Of a stretch of 47,713 nt of DNA, positions 29,593 through 37,928 are shown in pieces. Source of the stretch: Anaerolineales bacterium UBA2395 (GTDB lineage: Bacteria > Chloroflexota > Anaerolineae > Anaerolineales > Villigracilaceae); the NCBI GenBank assembly GCA_002343775.1, contig DDSH01000001.1:463289-511001 (forward strand), read 5' to 3'. Below the pieces are notes generated by a model. That model worked only from the letters and a program-made list of their open reading frames with translations. It ran no database searches and was not told where the DNA came from. The position numbers and the translations under genes are program-made. Within the stretch, counting starts at the first letter, position 1, and the number at the start of each line of letters is the position of its first letter.

Positions 29593-31436
29593 ATGCAACT
29601 CTTAATTATCCAAGATTAGTTATTAAAAGATTTGTTTGGGAAAAACTTGATTCCGAAGTTAGTATAGAATTTAATTCAGGATTAAATATCCTACACGGAA
29701 AAACTCAAGCTGATCGAACAATATTTTTGCGGCTAGTAAAATATGCTTTAGGCGGTAATCACGAAAGGATTGACACAAAAATATTGGAAGCTTCTGTAAA
29801 AGTTGTTTTGGAAATTGAAGCTAATGGAGAAAATATTACCTTAACCAGAAGCTGTCAACACACATCAGGAAAAATGGAAGTTGAAGACAAGGATGGCAAA
29901 AACTCTCTATCCTTGAAAGAAATGTCACCTTATTTGTTAGAAAAATTGGGACTACCTCAGGTATTCACCAAGACAGCTACACAAGAAGGTGGAAAAAGAG
30001 ATAATCCATTAAGTTTTAACGATTTAGCACGGGCATTTGTAGTTGACCGAGACATAAGCTATTCTGGAATTTTGCCTGGAGTTTTTGAACGGACACTAAT
30101 TGAAACCATAAAGGTGATGTTTGGATTAACAACCCAAGAAATTGCAGATACCGAAAACGCAATTCGGGGAAAAGAGGGCGAGCTTCTTGAGTTAAGACAG
30201 ACTATAGTATCGATTCAAAATTTTCTAAAGAAGTTAGATGTCCCTACACTTGTTGAAATCGAAGGCAAACGAAATGCAATTTTAGAAGGTCTTTCTCGCT
30301 TAGCCCGCGAAGAACAGGAACTACGGCAAAATGTTCGCTCAAAAATTGAAGGGGAAGTTACGACATATGAACCTACTAAAAATGAATTACTTGAAAAGCG
30401 CAAAGAGTTAGATGACAAACAAAGAGAGCTTCTAAATCTTCGAGATCAAAGAAGAGAAAAGCAAGATATCAAAAACATTCTTTCAGAAGAAGTAAAAAGA
30501 TTGGAGCGCCATGCTTCATCGCACTATGTAATATCGACTTTCTCTTTTACGATTTGTCCTAGGTGCTCTCAAGATGTAACACCCGAAATGCGCCAGAGAG
30601 AAGCAGACGGTTTATGTACTCTTTGCGGCAGAAGTTTAATTGAACATGATGATGGCGAAGCATGGGAGAAATCACTGCGAGATGTAAAACAATCTATTAA
30701 AGAGACAGATATTTTGATAATAGATCATGAAAAGCGCATAGGAGTTCTTGAGAAGGAAATTAAACCCCTCGCATCACAAATAGAGGAGTTGGAGAAAAAA
30801 TTACAAAGCGAAACAAAAGAATATGTTTCGCCAATCGTTGAACATTTAGGACTAATCATTTCAGCAAGGGTATCTGCCGAGCGAGAATTAAGTAGATTAG
30901 ATTACGAAAAACAGCAGCGGGAATTAGCTTTTCACTATCAAGAATACGATTTGCCTAAAGTTCAAAGAGAACTGGAAGAAGTTAAGCGTGAGTTGGATGA
31001 ATTGAGTAAAAAATTAGGAAAAACTACTGACTACTACAGTTCTTTCTTGGCACATTTTAGAAGATTCCTTAACCAGGTCAGCTTAGATCAACCCGTCGAA
31101 ATTGTAGATTGGGATGAAAAATCATTTTTGCCACTAATAAATCGACAGCCATACAAAATAATGATTGGATACGATTTGGTTATCACAGTTATTGCATTCC
31201 ATTACGCTCTCTTGGCGATGGGAATAAGAGAACCGAAGGTGAAGTCTGGGCATCCAAAGCTGCTTATCGTTGATGAGCCCCAACAACAGAAAATGGGCAG
31301 AGAAAGATATTTGCAAGTATTGAACCTATTTGGACAATTAGCCAATGAAAACAACGAACCTCCACAGATAATTATCGCAACTGACACACAAGATATACCC
31401 TCGAATCTAAAAGGATTTGGCAAAAAGCTTATATAG
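29589..31436 (+). CDS. Rad50/SMC-like ABC ATPase of an ABC-three-component system
   Basis: 615 residues. The N-terminal ATPase lobe has GLNILHGKTQADRTIFLRLV at the P-loop position. Aligned with GxNGSGKS/T, the invariant Gly-Lys is replaced by Asp42-Arg43, so Walker A is degenerate. About residues 175-480 are charged coiled coil interrupted by a zinc pair, CPRC (323-326) and CTLC (343-346), like a zinc hook or ribbon. The C-terminal lobe has Walker B LLIVDEPQQQ near residue 561 and a switch-like IIIATDTQD. In such systems the ATPase senses invader DNA and licenses the nuclease. Starts with an ATGA overlap. AT-rich like its neighbours. Confidence 0.85.
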   Translation: MNATLNYPRLVIKRFVWEKLDSEVSIEFNSGLNILHGKTQADRTIFLRLVKYALGGNHERIDTKILEASVKVVLEIEANGENITLTRSCQHTSGKMEVEDKDGKNSLSLKEMSPYLLEKLGLPQVFTKTATQEGGKRDNPLSFNDLARAFVVDRDISYSGILPGVFERTLIETIKVMFGLTTQEIADTENAIRGKEGELLELRQTIVSIQNFLKKLDVPTLVEIEGKRNAILEGLSRLAREEQELRQNVRSKIEGEVTTYEPTKNELLEKRKELDDKQRELLNLRDQRREKQDIKNILSEEVKRLERHASSHYVISTFSFTICPRCSQDVTPEMRQREADGLCTLCGRSLIEHDDGEAWEKSLRDVKQSIKETDILIIDHEKRIGVLEKEIKPLASQIEELEKKLQSETKEYVSPIVEHLGLIISARVSAERELSRLDYEKQQRELAFHYQEYDLPKVQRELEEVKRELDELSKKLGKTTDYYSSFLAHFRRFLNQVSLDQPVEIVDWDEKSFLPLINRQPYKIMIGYDLVITVIAFHYALLAMGIREPKVKSGHPKLLIVDEPQQQKMGRERYLQVLNLFGQLANENNEPPQIIIATDTQDIPSNLKGFGKKLI

Positions 31437-31495
31437 GAAGAAAATCCAACTGCCCAAATTGGATCAACTCCTTTTGCTATAAATTGGAGAAAAAT

Positions 31496-33424
31496 ATGTC
31501 TACACTTAAAAAGCTAAGTTTTGGTCAAGATAGCGCTGAAAGCGAAAAAGAAACTTTGCGTTATCTCTATCTACCCACTCCATTTTATGAACGGTTAAAA
31601 GACACTAAAAAATGGCTCGTTCTTGGGCGAAAAGGGGCAGGAAAAACAGCCACATGTTTAATGTTTTTTGACCAAATAAAAAATCAATATGATGTGTCTC
31701 TCATAACCCCAGGCAGTATGTCTATTGCTAAATCGATATTAATTGAAAAAGCAAGTCTTAATATTGAAGAAGCAGCAACTCAGAAGTGGAAATTTGTTTT
31801 CTTAATAGAAGCAGCAAGATATTTAGTTCATATTGCAACTAAAAAATATGGTGATAATTACACGCAGTGGGATATGGCTTTACGGAAAGTTCGAGCTTTT
31901 TTAGTAAAACATGATGACAATTCAGCTAATCAATTAGATAAAGCGCTTAAGTTTGTTCGTAGTATCAATAAAGTAGCAGTTAGTGTACTTAAAGTAGAAG
32001 GGGCGCTAGAAGTAGGAAAAGAAGCATCAGATGGGAGTGCATTAAGTGATGACATCGACACGTTTATGTCAGATTTTCAACAGGCATCAAACTTACTTAA
32101 GCAAGCCCCTATCTATTTTTTAGTAGATCAAGTTGATGATCTATGGGATTCAAGTAAAGAAGGGCAAGATCTTATTGTCGGATTGCTAAGAGCTGCAAAA
32201 GGAATAAACGACACATTGCAACAAATAAAGATTATTGTCTTTTTACGCTCCGATATTTTTAGTTATCTTAGATTTCATAATTCTGATCATTATCGTTCTC
32301 ATACTGAAATGATTGTTTGGAGCACTGAAAATCTAAAAAAGCTAATTTCTCTGCGAATTCATAAATCTACTGGAAAAAGAGGCGACGTTGAAACACTTTG
32401 GTCATCTGTCTTTCCTGATCTTATTGATGATGGAGACTCTTTTGATTTTCTAATTCAATATACTTTAATGCGACCTCGAGACTTAATTCAACTATGTAAC
32501 ATGTGCCGTGATAATGCACTTGACAGAGGCAAATCCGATAAAATTGATGAAGCTGATATAGTGGGTGCAATAAAAAAATATTCAAATTGGAAATCTGAAG
32601 ATTTGATTTCTGAATATTCAGTTCAGTATCCATTTCTTGAGAATATTTTAAGAGGTATGTTCTATGCCAACACTAGCCATGAAATAAGTAGAGAACGCAT
32701 TGTCGAATTGTTTACTCCAATAAAGGAAGATATTATTAAGCAATATGGTTCCGCCTTCTTTGAGCCTCTGGATGTTTTGTTTCAAACCCTCTATTCAATT
32801 AGTTTTCTGGGTGTAGTTAATAAAGATGAAGTTCTTTACGAGTTTTTGGGAAATAAAGTGGTTTTACCTTATGCAAACTTATTCCATGTTCACAGAGTAT
32901 TTAGAGAGGTCTTGCGAATCCCAGACGCTGACATTATGTTTCTTGAAAGAAAACTGGAATTAGAAAAAAAAGATGGCATTAAGCCTCTGAGACCTAAGAA
33001 AAAAAGCCCCACACAAGACTCTATATACGGAAGCGGACAAATTGCACAAGGCGATGGAAATGTAGTTGCTGGTAACGTGTCAATTAATATAGGCGGTAAT
33101 GTTTCTTCAAATATAGTGATTGGGAGTGACAAATCTACAGAACACCTACTAAATCTTAGCCCTCTTTTTGAGCCAATATATACTCTTGTCAATGAGCAAA
33201 AAGTGCTCGATAATAACGAAAAGGCTGATATCATAGAGGAATTAAAAGAAATAAAAACAGCCTTAGAACAGTCATCTCCCGATGAGAGTTTTCTGTTTAG
33301 AAGATTTCGTAATCTCATGCGTATAAATCCAGATATTGTTGAAGTGACCATCGAAACACTGAAAAATCCTATTAGTGGCGTTGCCGAAATTATTAAGCGT
33401 ATTTCGAAGCGGCTGGCAGGATAG
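31496..33424 (+). CDS. Sll1717-like P-loop ATPase with C-terminal extension
   Basis: 642 residues. It opens FGQDSAESEKETL...YLPTPFYERL and has Walker A GRKGAGKT (Gly44-Thr51) and Walker B IYFLVDQVDD (about 206-215), with sensor-like IIVFLRSDIF, matching the Sll1717 family of STAND/AAA-like ATPases. RPRDLIQLCN marks the lid region near residue 330. About residues 511-545 form a Gly/Asn-rich hairpin repeat (GQIAQGDGNVVAGNVSINIG), then a helical tail (about 555-642). It starts 60 bases after the ATPase stop with its own TTGGAG site. It may be a fourth operon component or an independent gene of the same island. AT-rich. Confidence 0.82.
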   Translation: MSTLKKLSFGQDSAESEKETLRYLYLPTPFYERLKDTKKWLVLGRKGAGKTATCLMFFDQIKNQYDVSLITPGSMSIAKSILIEKASLNIEEAATQKWKFVFLIEAARYLVHIATKKYGDNYTQWDMALRKVRAFLVKHDDNSANQLDKALKFVRSINKVAVSVLKVEGALEVGKEASDGSALSDDIDTFMSDFQQASNLLKQAPIYFLVDQVDDLWDSSKEGQDLIVGLLRAAKGINDTLQQIKIIVFLRSDIFSYLRFHNSDHYRSHTEMIVWSTENLKKLISLRIHKSTGKRGDVETLWSSVFPDLIDDGDSFDFLIQYTLMRPRDLIQLCNMCRDNALDRGKSDKIDEADIVGAIKKYSNWKSEDLISEYSVQYPFLENILRGMFYANTSHEISRERIVELFTPIKEDIIKQYGSAFFEPLDVLFQTLYSISFLGVVNKDEVLYEFLGNKVVLPYANLFHVHRVFREVLRIPDADIMFLERKLELEKKDGIKPLRPKKKSPTQDSIYGSGQIAQGDGNVVAGNVSINIGGNVSSNIVIGSDKSTEHLLNLSPLFEPIYTLVNEQKVLDNNEKADIIEELKEIKTALEQSSPDESFLFRRFRNLMRINPDIVEVTIETLKNPISGVAEIIKRISKRLAG

Positions 33425-33745
33425 TTAAATTCTCTCAAACTTTAGTTAAGCATTGCATTCAGTAATTGAAACCGAACCAACCTCCCCCGCTTCGGACATG
33501 CGGGGGATTTTTTCATCCCCAAGCCAGCCAAACCAATCCATTTCCGAGCCGCCAAACCGCCTTTTTTCGCCCCAAAACCACCCAACGTAGCTCCACAGTA
33601 TCTCCACAGTAGCTCCAATCAGGCTCCAACAAGCCCCCATTCTCCATTAACCATCCACCCATCCCTTCATCTGATACAATACGCCCGATTTCGACCCTCG
33701 AATATCGAATTATCCAATCTCTATTTATCTACTATCGGAACCCCA
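33425..33745. other. Gene-free stretch at the right edge of the island
   Basis: 321 bp. It contains the 13-mer TTGAAACCGAACC (33466-33478) shared with the left edge, the operon terminator, a pyrimidine-rich stretch with repeated CTCCACAGTA-like units near 33592-33617, and a TACAAT (33675-33680) that may be the -10 of ettA. No convincing coding sequence. Confidence 0.65.
33484..33512 (+). terminator. Terminator after the defence-like operon
   Basis: CCCCCGC and GCGGGGG with a 9-base loop, followed by ATTTTTT, 60 bases after the last stop. Confidence 0.85.
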
Positions 33746-35419
33746 ATGGCAAACGAAACCACACAAGTCATCTACTCCATGAACAAAGTGGGACGCATCG
33801 TCCCGCCCAATAAGCAAATTCTGCGCGACATCTCGCTCGGCTTCTACCTCGGCGCAAAGATCGGCGTGCTCGGTCTCAACGGCGCGGGCAAATCCACCCT
33901 GCTGCGCATCATGGCAGGCGTTGATAAAGACTACATCGGCGAGATCTCCCAATCCAAAGGCTACACCGTCGGCTTGCTCGAGCAGGAACCCAAACTCGAC
34001 GAAAGCAAGACCGTGATGGAAGTCGTCAAAGAAGCGGTGCAGCCCATCGTCGAAATGCTGGCGCGCTTCGATGAGGTCAACGCCAAGTTCGCCGAACCCG
34101 ACGCCGACTTCGACGCCCTCGTCGCCGAGCAAGCCAAACTGCAGGAACAGCTCGACAAGCACGACGCCTGGAACCTCGAAAGCCGCCTTGAACTCGCCAT
34201 GGACGCCCTGCGCTGCCCGCCGTCGGATACGCCCATCAACGTCTGCTCTGGTGGAGAAAAGCGCCGCGTCGCCCTTACCCGACTCCTGCTCACCGAACCC
34301 GACATTCTCCTGCTCGACGAACCCACCAACCACCTCGACGCCGAGTCCGTGGCGTGGCTCGAACATCACCTGCGCGACTACAAAGGCACCGTCATCGCCG
34401 TCACCCACGACCGCTACTTCCTCGACAACGTGGCAGGCTGGATCCTCGAACTCGACCGCGGCTACGGCATCCCCTACAAAGGCAACTACTCCTCCTGGCT
34501 CGAACAAAAGCAGGAGCGCATCCGCCTCGAAGAGAAAGCCGAATCGAAACGTCAGCAGACCCTCCAGCGCGAACTCGAATGGATTCGCATGTCGCCCAAG
34601 GCGCGTCAATCCAAAGGACAAGCCCGCGTCAGCGCCTACGAAAAATTGCTCAATCAAGAAGCCGAAGCGCGCCGCGCAGAACTGGAAATTTACATCCCGC
34701 CTGGTCCTCGCCTCGGTGACGTTGTTTTTGAATTTGACAAGGTGACCAAATCCTACGGCGACCGCCTCATTCTTGACGAGTTTTCTGCTTCTGTTCCCCC
34801 AGGCTCTATCATCGGGATAGTGGGTCCCAACGGCGCAGGCAAGACCACCCTGCTCAAGATGATCACAGGACAGGAAAAACCCGACAGCGGCACAGTCAAG
34901 ATCGGCGAGACCGTCAAACTCTCGTACGTGGACCAGAACCGCACCCTCGACCCCGAGAAGACCGTCTACGAAGAAATTTCGCAAGGCGCCGACTTCCTCG
35001 AACTGGGCAAGAGAAAAGTCAACTCACGCGCCTACTGCGCCTCGTTCAACTTCCAAGGCTCCGACCAGCAAAAGAAGGTCGGCATCCTCTCAGGCGGTGA
35101 ACGCAACCGCGTGCATCTCGCCAAGACCCTGACCGAAGGCGCCAACGTCATCCTGCTCGACGAACCCACCAACGACCTCGACGTCAACACCCTGCGCGCC
35201 CTCGAAGAAGCCATCGAAGAATTTGCAGGCGTCGCCCTCGTCGTCAGCCACGACCGCTGGTTCCTCGACCGCATCTGCACCCACATCGTTGTGTATGAAG
35301 GCGATTCGGTTGCCAAGATGTACATCGGCAACTGGTCCGATTACGAAACCATGATGCAGGAGAAGTTCGGCAAAGACCTCACCCCGCATCGGGTCAAATA
35401 CAGAACGTTGAAACGATAA
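33746..35419 (+). CDS. ettA: Energy-dependent translational throttle protein EttA (ABC-F ATPase)
   Basis: 557 residues, the usual EttA length. It binds the ribosomal E site and gates the first peptide bond according to ADP/ATP level. First ABC domain: GVLGLNGAGKSTLLR, CSGGEKRRVAL, LLLDEPTNHLDAESVAWLE. The interdomain linker reads RGYGIPYKGNYSSWLEQKQ. Second domain: GPNGAGKTTLLKMI, LSGGERNRVHLAKT, VILLDEPTNDLDVNTLRALEE. The C-terminus YRTLKR is typical. GC-rich codon use returns here after the AT-rich island. Start ATG 33746 lacks a strong ribosome site. Confidence 0.96.
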   Translation: MANETTQVIYSMNKVGRIVPPNKQILRDISLGFYLGAKIGVLGLNGAGKSTLLRIMAGVDKDYIGEISQSKGYTVGLLEQEPKLDESKTVMEVVKEAVQPIVEMLARFDEVNAKFAEPDADFDALVAEQAKLQEQLDKHDAWNLESRLELAMDALRCPPSDTPINVCSGGEKRRVALTRLLLTEPDILLLDEPTNHLDAESVAWLEHHLRDYKGTVIAVTHDRYFLDNVAGWILELDRGYGIPYKGNYSSWLEQKQERIRLEEKAESKRQQTLQRELEWIRMSPKARQSKGQARVSAYEKLLNQEAEARRAELEIYIPPGPRLGDVVFEFDKVTKSYGDRLILDEFSASVPPGSIIGIVGPNGAGKTTLLKMITGQEKPDSGTVKIGETVKLSYVDQNRTLDPEKTVYEEISQGADFLELGKRKVNSRAYCASFNFQGSDQQKKVGILSGGERNRVHLAKTLTEGANVILLDEPTNDLDVNTLRALEEAIEEFAGVALVVSHDRWFLDRICTHIVVYEGDSVAKMYIGNWSDYETMMQEKFGKDLTPHRVKYRTLKR

Positions 35420-35425
35420 TCTTTC

Positions 35426-35452
35426 GCAGGGCGACGCACGCGTCGCCCCTGC
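35426..35452 (+). terminator. GC-rich hairpin after ettA
   Basis: GGGCGACGC-AC-GCGTCGCCC, extended by GCA/TGC pairs, 7 bases after the ettA stop. There is no U-tract, so a weak terminator at best. Confidence 0.5.
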
Positions 35453-35463
35453 AATAATTAACC

Positions 35464-36027
35464 ATGACCAACCTATTCTCTCTTACCTGTCCCACCTGCG
35501 GCGCAAGCCTGCAATCTTCGGGCGAAAGCAAGAAGGTTGCTTGTGTTCATTGCGGCAATCAATACTTGCTTGATAAACCCATCGCCGAATTGGATGATTC
35601 GCAACGTCAGAAGATTTCCCCTTCTGTAACCTATTCCAATCGATCAGGTCAATGGCTCAAGGTAGCCGATGTAGATGTCTATCTTCACAGTTTCTCCGAC
35701 GAGGTCATTGAAAAAGAGCATGTTCTATGCGCCGAAGTGGAATACGTGAATCGGACCGAATCCGCCATGAAGATCCGTCACGATCAATGGATCGTTTTCG
35801 ACAAGGCGGGCTACACATTCGAAGCCACCATGGATTATCTGCACCCAAAGCTATACACTGGGAAGATATACATTGGTAGAACGCGCATGCTTAACCCCGG
35901 AATGCGCCTGCGAGGCTGGCTGGTGTTTATTTTGCCCAAAGATAGTGAGGTCGAATGCCTGCAATTTTCTGCAGGGGGGGTGCCGATCAAAACAGCAGAG
36001 TTTCGCTTCGCATCGAATGCGGCATAA
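35464..36027 (+). CDS. Zinc-ribbon protein with C-terminal beta domain, hypothetical
   Basis: 187 residues. Residues 9-31 form a zinc ribbon (CPTCGAS...CVHCGNQ), followed by a linker and a beta-rich domain (about 55-187) with WLKVADVDVYLHSF, VLCAEVEYVNRTESAMKIRHDQW and RLRGWLVFILPK. That is the pattern of DUF4352/Ig-like telokin folds. No membrane segment is visible between the two, which is unusual for this architecture. Function unknown. Confidence 0.7.
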   Translation: MTNLFSLTCPTCGASLQSSGESKKVACVHCGNQYLLDKPIAELDDSQRQKISPSVTYSNRSGQWLKVADVDVYLHSFSDEVIEKEHVLCAEVEYVNRTESAMKIRHDQWIVFDKAGYTFEATMDYLHPKLYTGKIYIGRTRMLNPGMRLRGWLVFILPKDSEVECLQFSAGGVPIKTAEFRFASNAA

Positions 36028-36114
36028 ACAGGGTTTTCTTTCAGGTAAGCACGTCCGCAGAAGCGCAGCCTAAAACAAACGACGGCAAGGTACCTAAGGC
36101 GTACAGCATTTTTG

Positions 36115-36141
36115 GGGCGGATCTCACATCCGCCCTTTTTT
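36115..36141 (+). terminator. Rho-independent terminator
   Basis: GGGCGGAT and ATCCGCCC with loop CTCAC, then TTTTTT. It lies about 90 bases after the zinc-ribbon gene. Confidence 0.88.
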
Positions 36142-36241
36142 GTTTATATCGGAGTTATGTAGGGGAAATTTCGTTTTTGAAAATATCCGTCCTGAAAAAT
36201 ACTGGTATCATAAAACACTACACTATCCTTCCGGGACATGA

Positions 36242-37183
36242 ATGAGCACACCCCAGAACAGATCACGAACAGAGAACATCCTTTCAGAGGAATTTTTCCA
36301 GACCATTTTTATGCAGGCAGGCGATGGGATTTTCCTCATCGATGAGCAGGGATGCATACTCGAAACCAACCCGCGCGGCTGCGAGATCCTGGGCTACACA
36401 CATGATGAACTGTGCGGATTGCCTGTGATGAATCTCCATCCTGCCGATGAGATTGACAACATCCAAAAGGAACTTGCGCGCCTCCCGCAGGAGAAAATCG
36501 TTACCGTCGAAAGCGTATTCCTTCGCAAAGACGGCTCGCGGATACCCGTTGAGATCACGGGAAGACTTCTCTCCAATAACCAGATCATCGGTCTGCTGCG
36601 CGATATTTCCGAACGCAAAATCGCGGAACAGGTCACACAAAGGTTGATCTCCACCGATCCGCTCACCGGTCTTTACAATCGGCGTCATTTCTTTGCCATT
36701 GTGAACGCGATTCTGGCGGAGGCTGTGCGTTACGGGCATCCCGCCTCATTGATGCTTCTGGATCTCGATCACTTCAAAACGACCAACGATACCTACGGTC
36801 ACATGAAAGGCGACCTGGCGCTGCAGCACCTCGCGAACAGCATTCGCACCATCACACGCGCTTCGGATGTTGCTGCGCGGTTCGGCGGTGACGAATTCGT
36901 GATCTTCCTGCCTCAAACGGATGTGGAGCAGGCGCTTCAGACGGCGGAACGTCTGCGGACCCATTTGGCTGAAAACCCCGTCCCAAACATCGGCGTGGAC
37001 TTGTTCCTTAAGCTTAGCATTGGGATAGCCGGAATTCCCGCGTCTCATGAGGTCGGCTCGGTGGATATGCTGCTGGAACGGGCGGACCATGCACTCTACC
37101 AAGCCAAACAGCAGGGGCGTAATCGAACCTGCGTGGCATTGACTGGGCAAACACCGGCAAAGACCTCCATCAGCATCGGATAA
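36242..37183 (+). CDS. PAS domain diguanylate cyclase (GGDEF)
   Basis: 313 residues. A PAS domain spans about residues 15-125 (DGIFLIDEQGCILETNPRGCEILGYTHDEL). The GGDEF domain covers about 140-305, with active site RFGGDEFVIF and metal-binding DLDHFKTTND. It makes the second messenger c-di-GMP from two GTP. The inhibitory site RxxD (RASD) lies five residues before GGDEF, so product inhibition is expected. No membrane segment, so the sensor is cytosolic. It stands alone; no EAL or PilZ gene is in the window. Confidence 0.93.
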   Translation: MSTPQNRSRTENILSEEFFQTIFMQAGDGIFLIDEQGCILETNPRGCEILGYTHDELCGLPVMNLHPADEIDNIQKELARLPQEKIVTVESVFLRKDGSRIPVEITGRLLSNNQIIGLLRDISERKIAEQVTQRLISTDPLTGLYNRRHFFAIVNAILAEAVRYGHPASLMLLDLDHFKTTNDTYGHMKGDLALQHLANSIRTITRASDVAARFGGDEFVIFLPQTDVEQALQTAERLRTHLAENPVPNIGVDLFLKLSIGIAGIPASHEVGSVDMLLERADHALYQAKQQGRNRTCVALTGQTPAKTSISIG

Positions 37184-37204
37184 AAAACGAACAGATAATT
37201 TCAG

Positions 37205-37230
37205 ATGGCGGACAGCAGTCCGCCATTCTT
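37205..37230 (+). terminator. Hairpin terminator after the GGDEF gene
   Basis: ATGGCGGAC and GTCCGCCAT with loop AGCA, followed by TCTTGATT. 21 bases after the stop. Confidence 0.7.
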
Positions 37231-37238
37231 GATTCCCC

Positions 37239-37290
37239 TTGACAAACCTAGAAAAACTAATATAATTAGTTAAAACTAACAATATTAGTA
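37239..37290 (+). promoter_or_regulatory. Promoter and twin operators of the TetR operon
   Basis: TTGACA (37239-37244) and TATAAT (37261-37266) with a 16-base spacer are a consensus promoter. The inverted repeat AACTAATATAATTAGTT (37255-37271) covers the -10 box, and a second copy AACTAACAATATTAGT follows at 37274-37289. This suits repression by the TetR protein encoded 3 bases downstream. Confidence 0.8.
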
Positions 37291-37292
37291 TT

Positions 37293-37928
37293 ATGAAGAA
37301 AATCAAACCCACTTCCCCCCGCGTACAACGCAACCGCGAAGCCGCCAAGCAAGCCATTCTCGAAGCCGCCCGCGCCATCATGCGCGAAGAAGGCGTGGCA
37401 GCCCTCTCGATGCAGGAACTTGCCCGCCGCATGGACATGCGCGCCCCGTCGCTCTACAACTACTTTTCCGGCAAGATGGAAATTTACGACACCCTCTTCC
37501 GCCTCGGGTTCAATCTGTGGGGGCAAATCGTCGAAAAAGCGGCGCGGGAATCAACGGGTTTTCGAGATGAAATGAACCGCATCATCGAAGGCTATATGAC
37601 CTTCGCGCTCGACAACCCCGAACTCTACCAACTCTGCTTTGAGCGTCCCGTCCCGGGCTTTGTCCCTTCGCCGGAAAGCCTTGCGGTCAGCTTTGGCATC
37701 CTCAGCTACTCACGCGGACGCGTGGAGCAATTCATGCACGAGCTCAATACCAGCCTGACGAGTGAGCAGGTCATCAACCTCGTCATCGCCGTCTCACATG
37801 GGCTGACCGCCATGCACCTCGCAAACGAGCCGCATCTCCCTGTCGGGCAGGGAAGGTTCGGGTCGTTGATCCCAGCCGCGAGGTCCATGCTTGAAGCGAG
37901 CCTGTTTGGAAAAGGAGAAGACAAATGA
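37293..37928 (+). CDS. TetR family transcriptional regulator
   Basis: 211 residues. The N-terminal helix-turn-helix occupies about residues 20-65 (ILEAARAIMREEGVAALSMQELARRMDMRAPSLYNYFSGKMEI). The C-terminal ligand domain resembles the WHG/TetR_C family (MNRIIEGYMTFALDNPELYQLCF). It most likely represses its own operon, since twin palindromes overlap the promoter directly upstream. The stop overlaps the next start (ATGA), tying it to the MDMPI-like enzyme and the HAB-mutase-like protein. The inducer is unknown; the enzymes suggest a reactive or aromatic compound. Confidence 0.93.
   Translation: MKKIKPTSPRVQRNREAAKQAILEAARAIMREEGVAALSMQELARRMDMRAPSLYNYFSGKMEIYDTLFRLGFNLWGQIVEKAARESTGFRDEMNRIIEGYMTFALDNPELYQLCFERPVPGFVPSPESLAVSFGILSYSRGRVEQFMHELNTSLTSEQVINLVIAVSHGLTAMHLANEPHLPVGQGRFGSLIPAARSMLEASLFGKGEDK

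Noticed and set aside
33725..34984. 419-residue minus-strand frame opposite ettA
   Set aside because: Antisense shadow of the ABC-F gene; low-complexity Val/Gly/Phe-rich sequence without a family.
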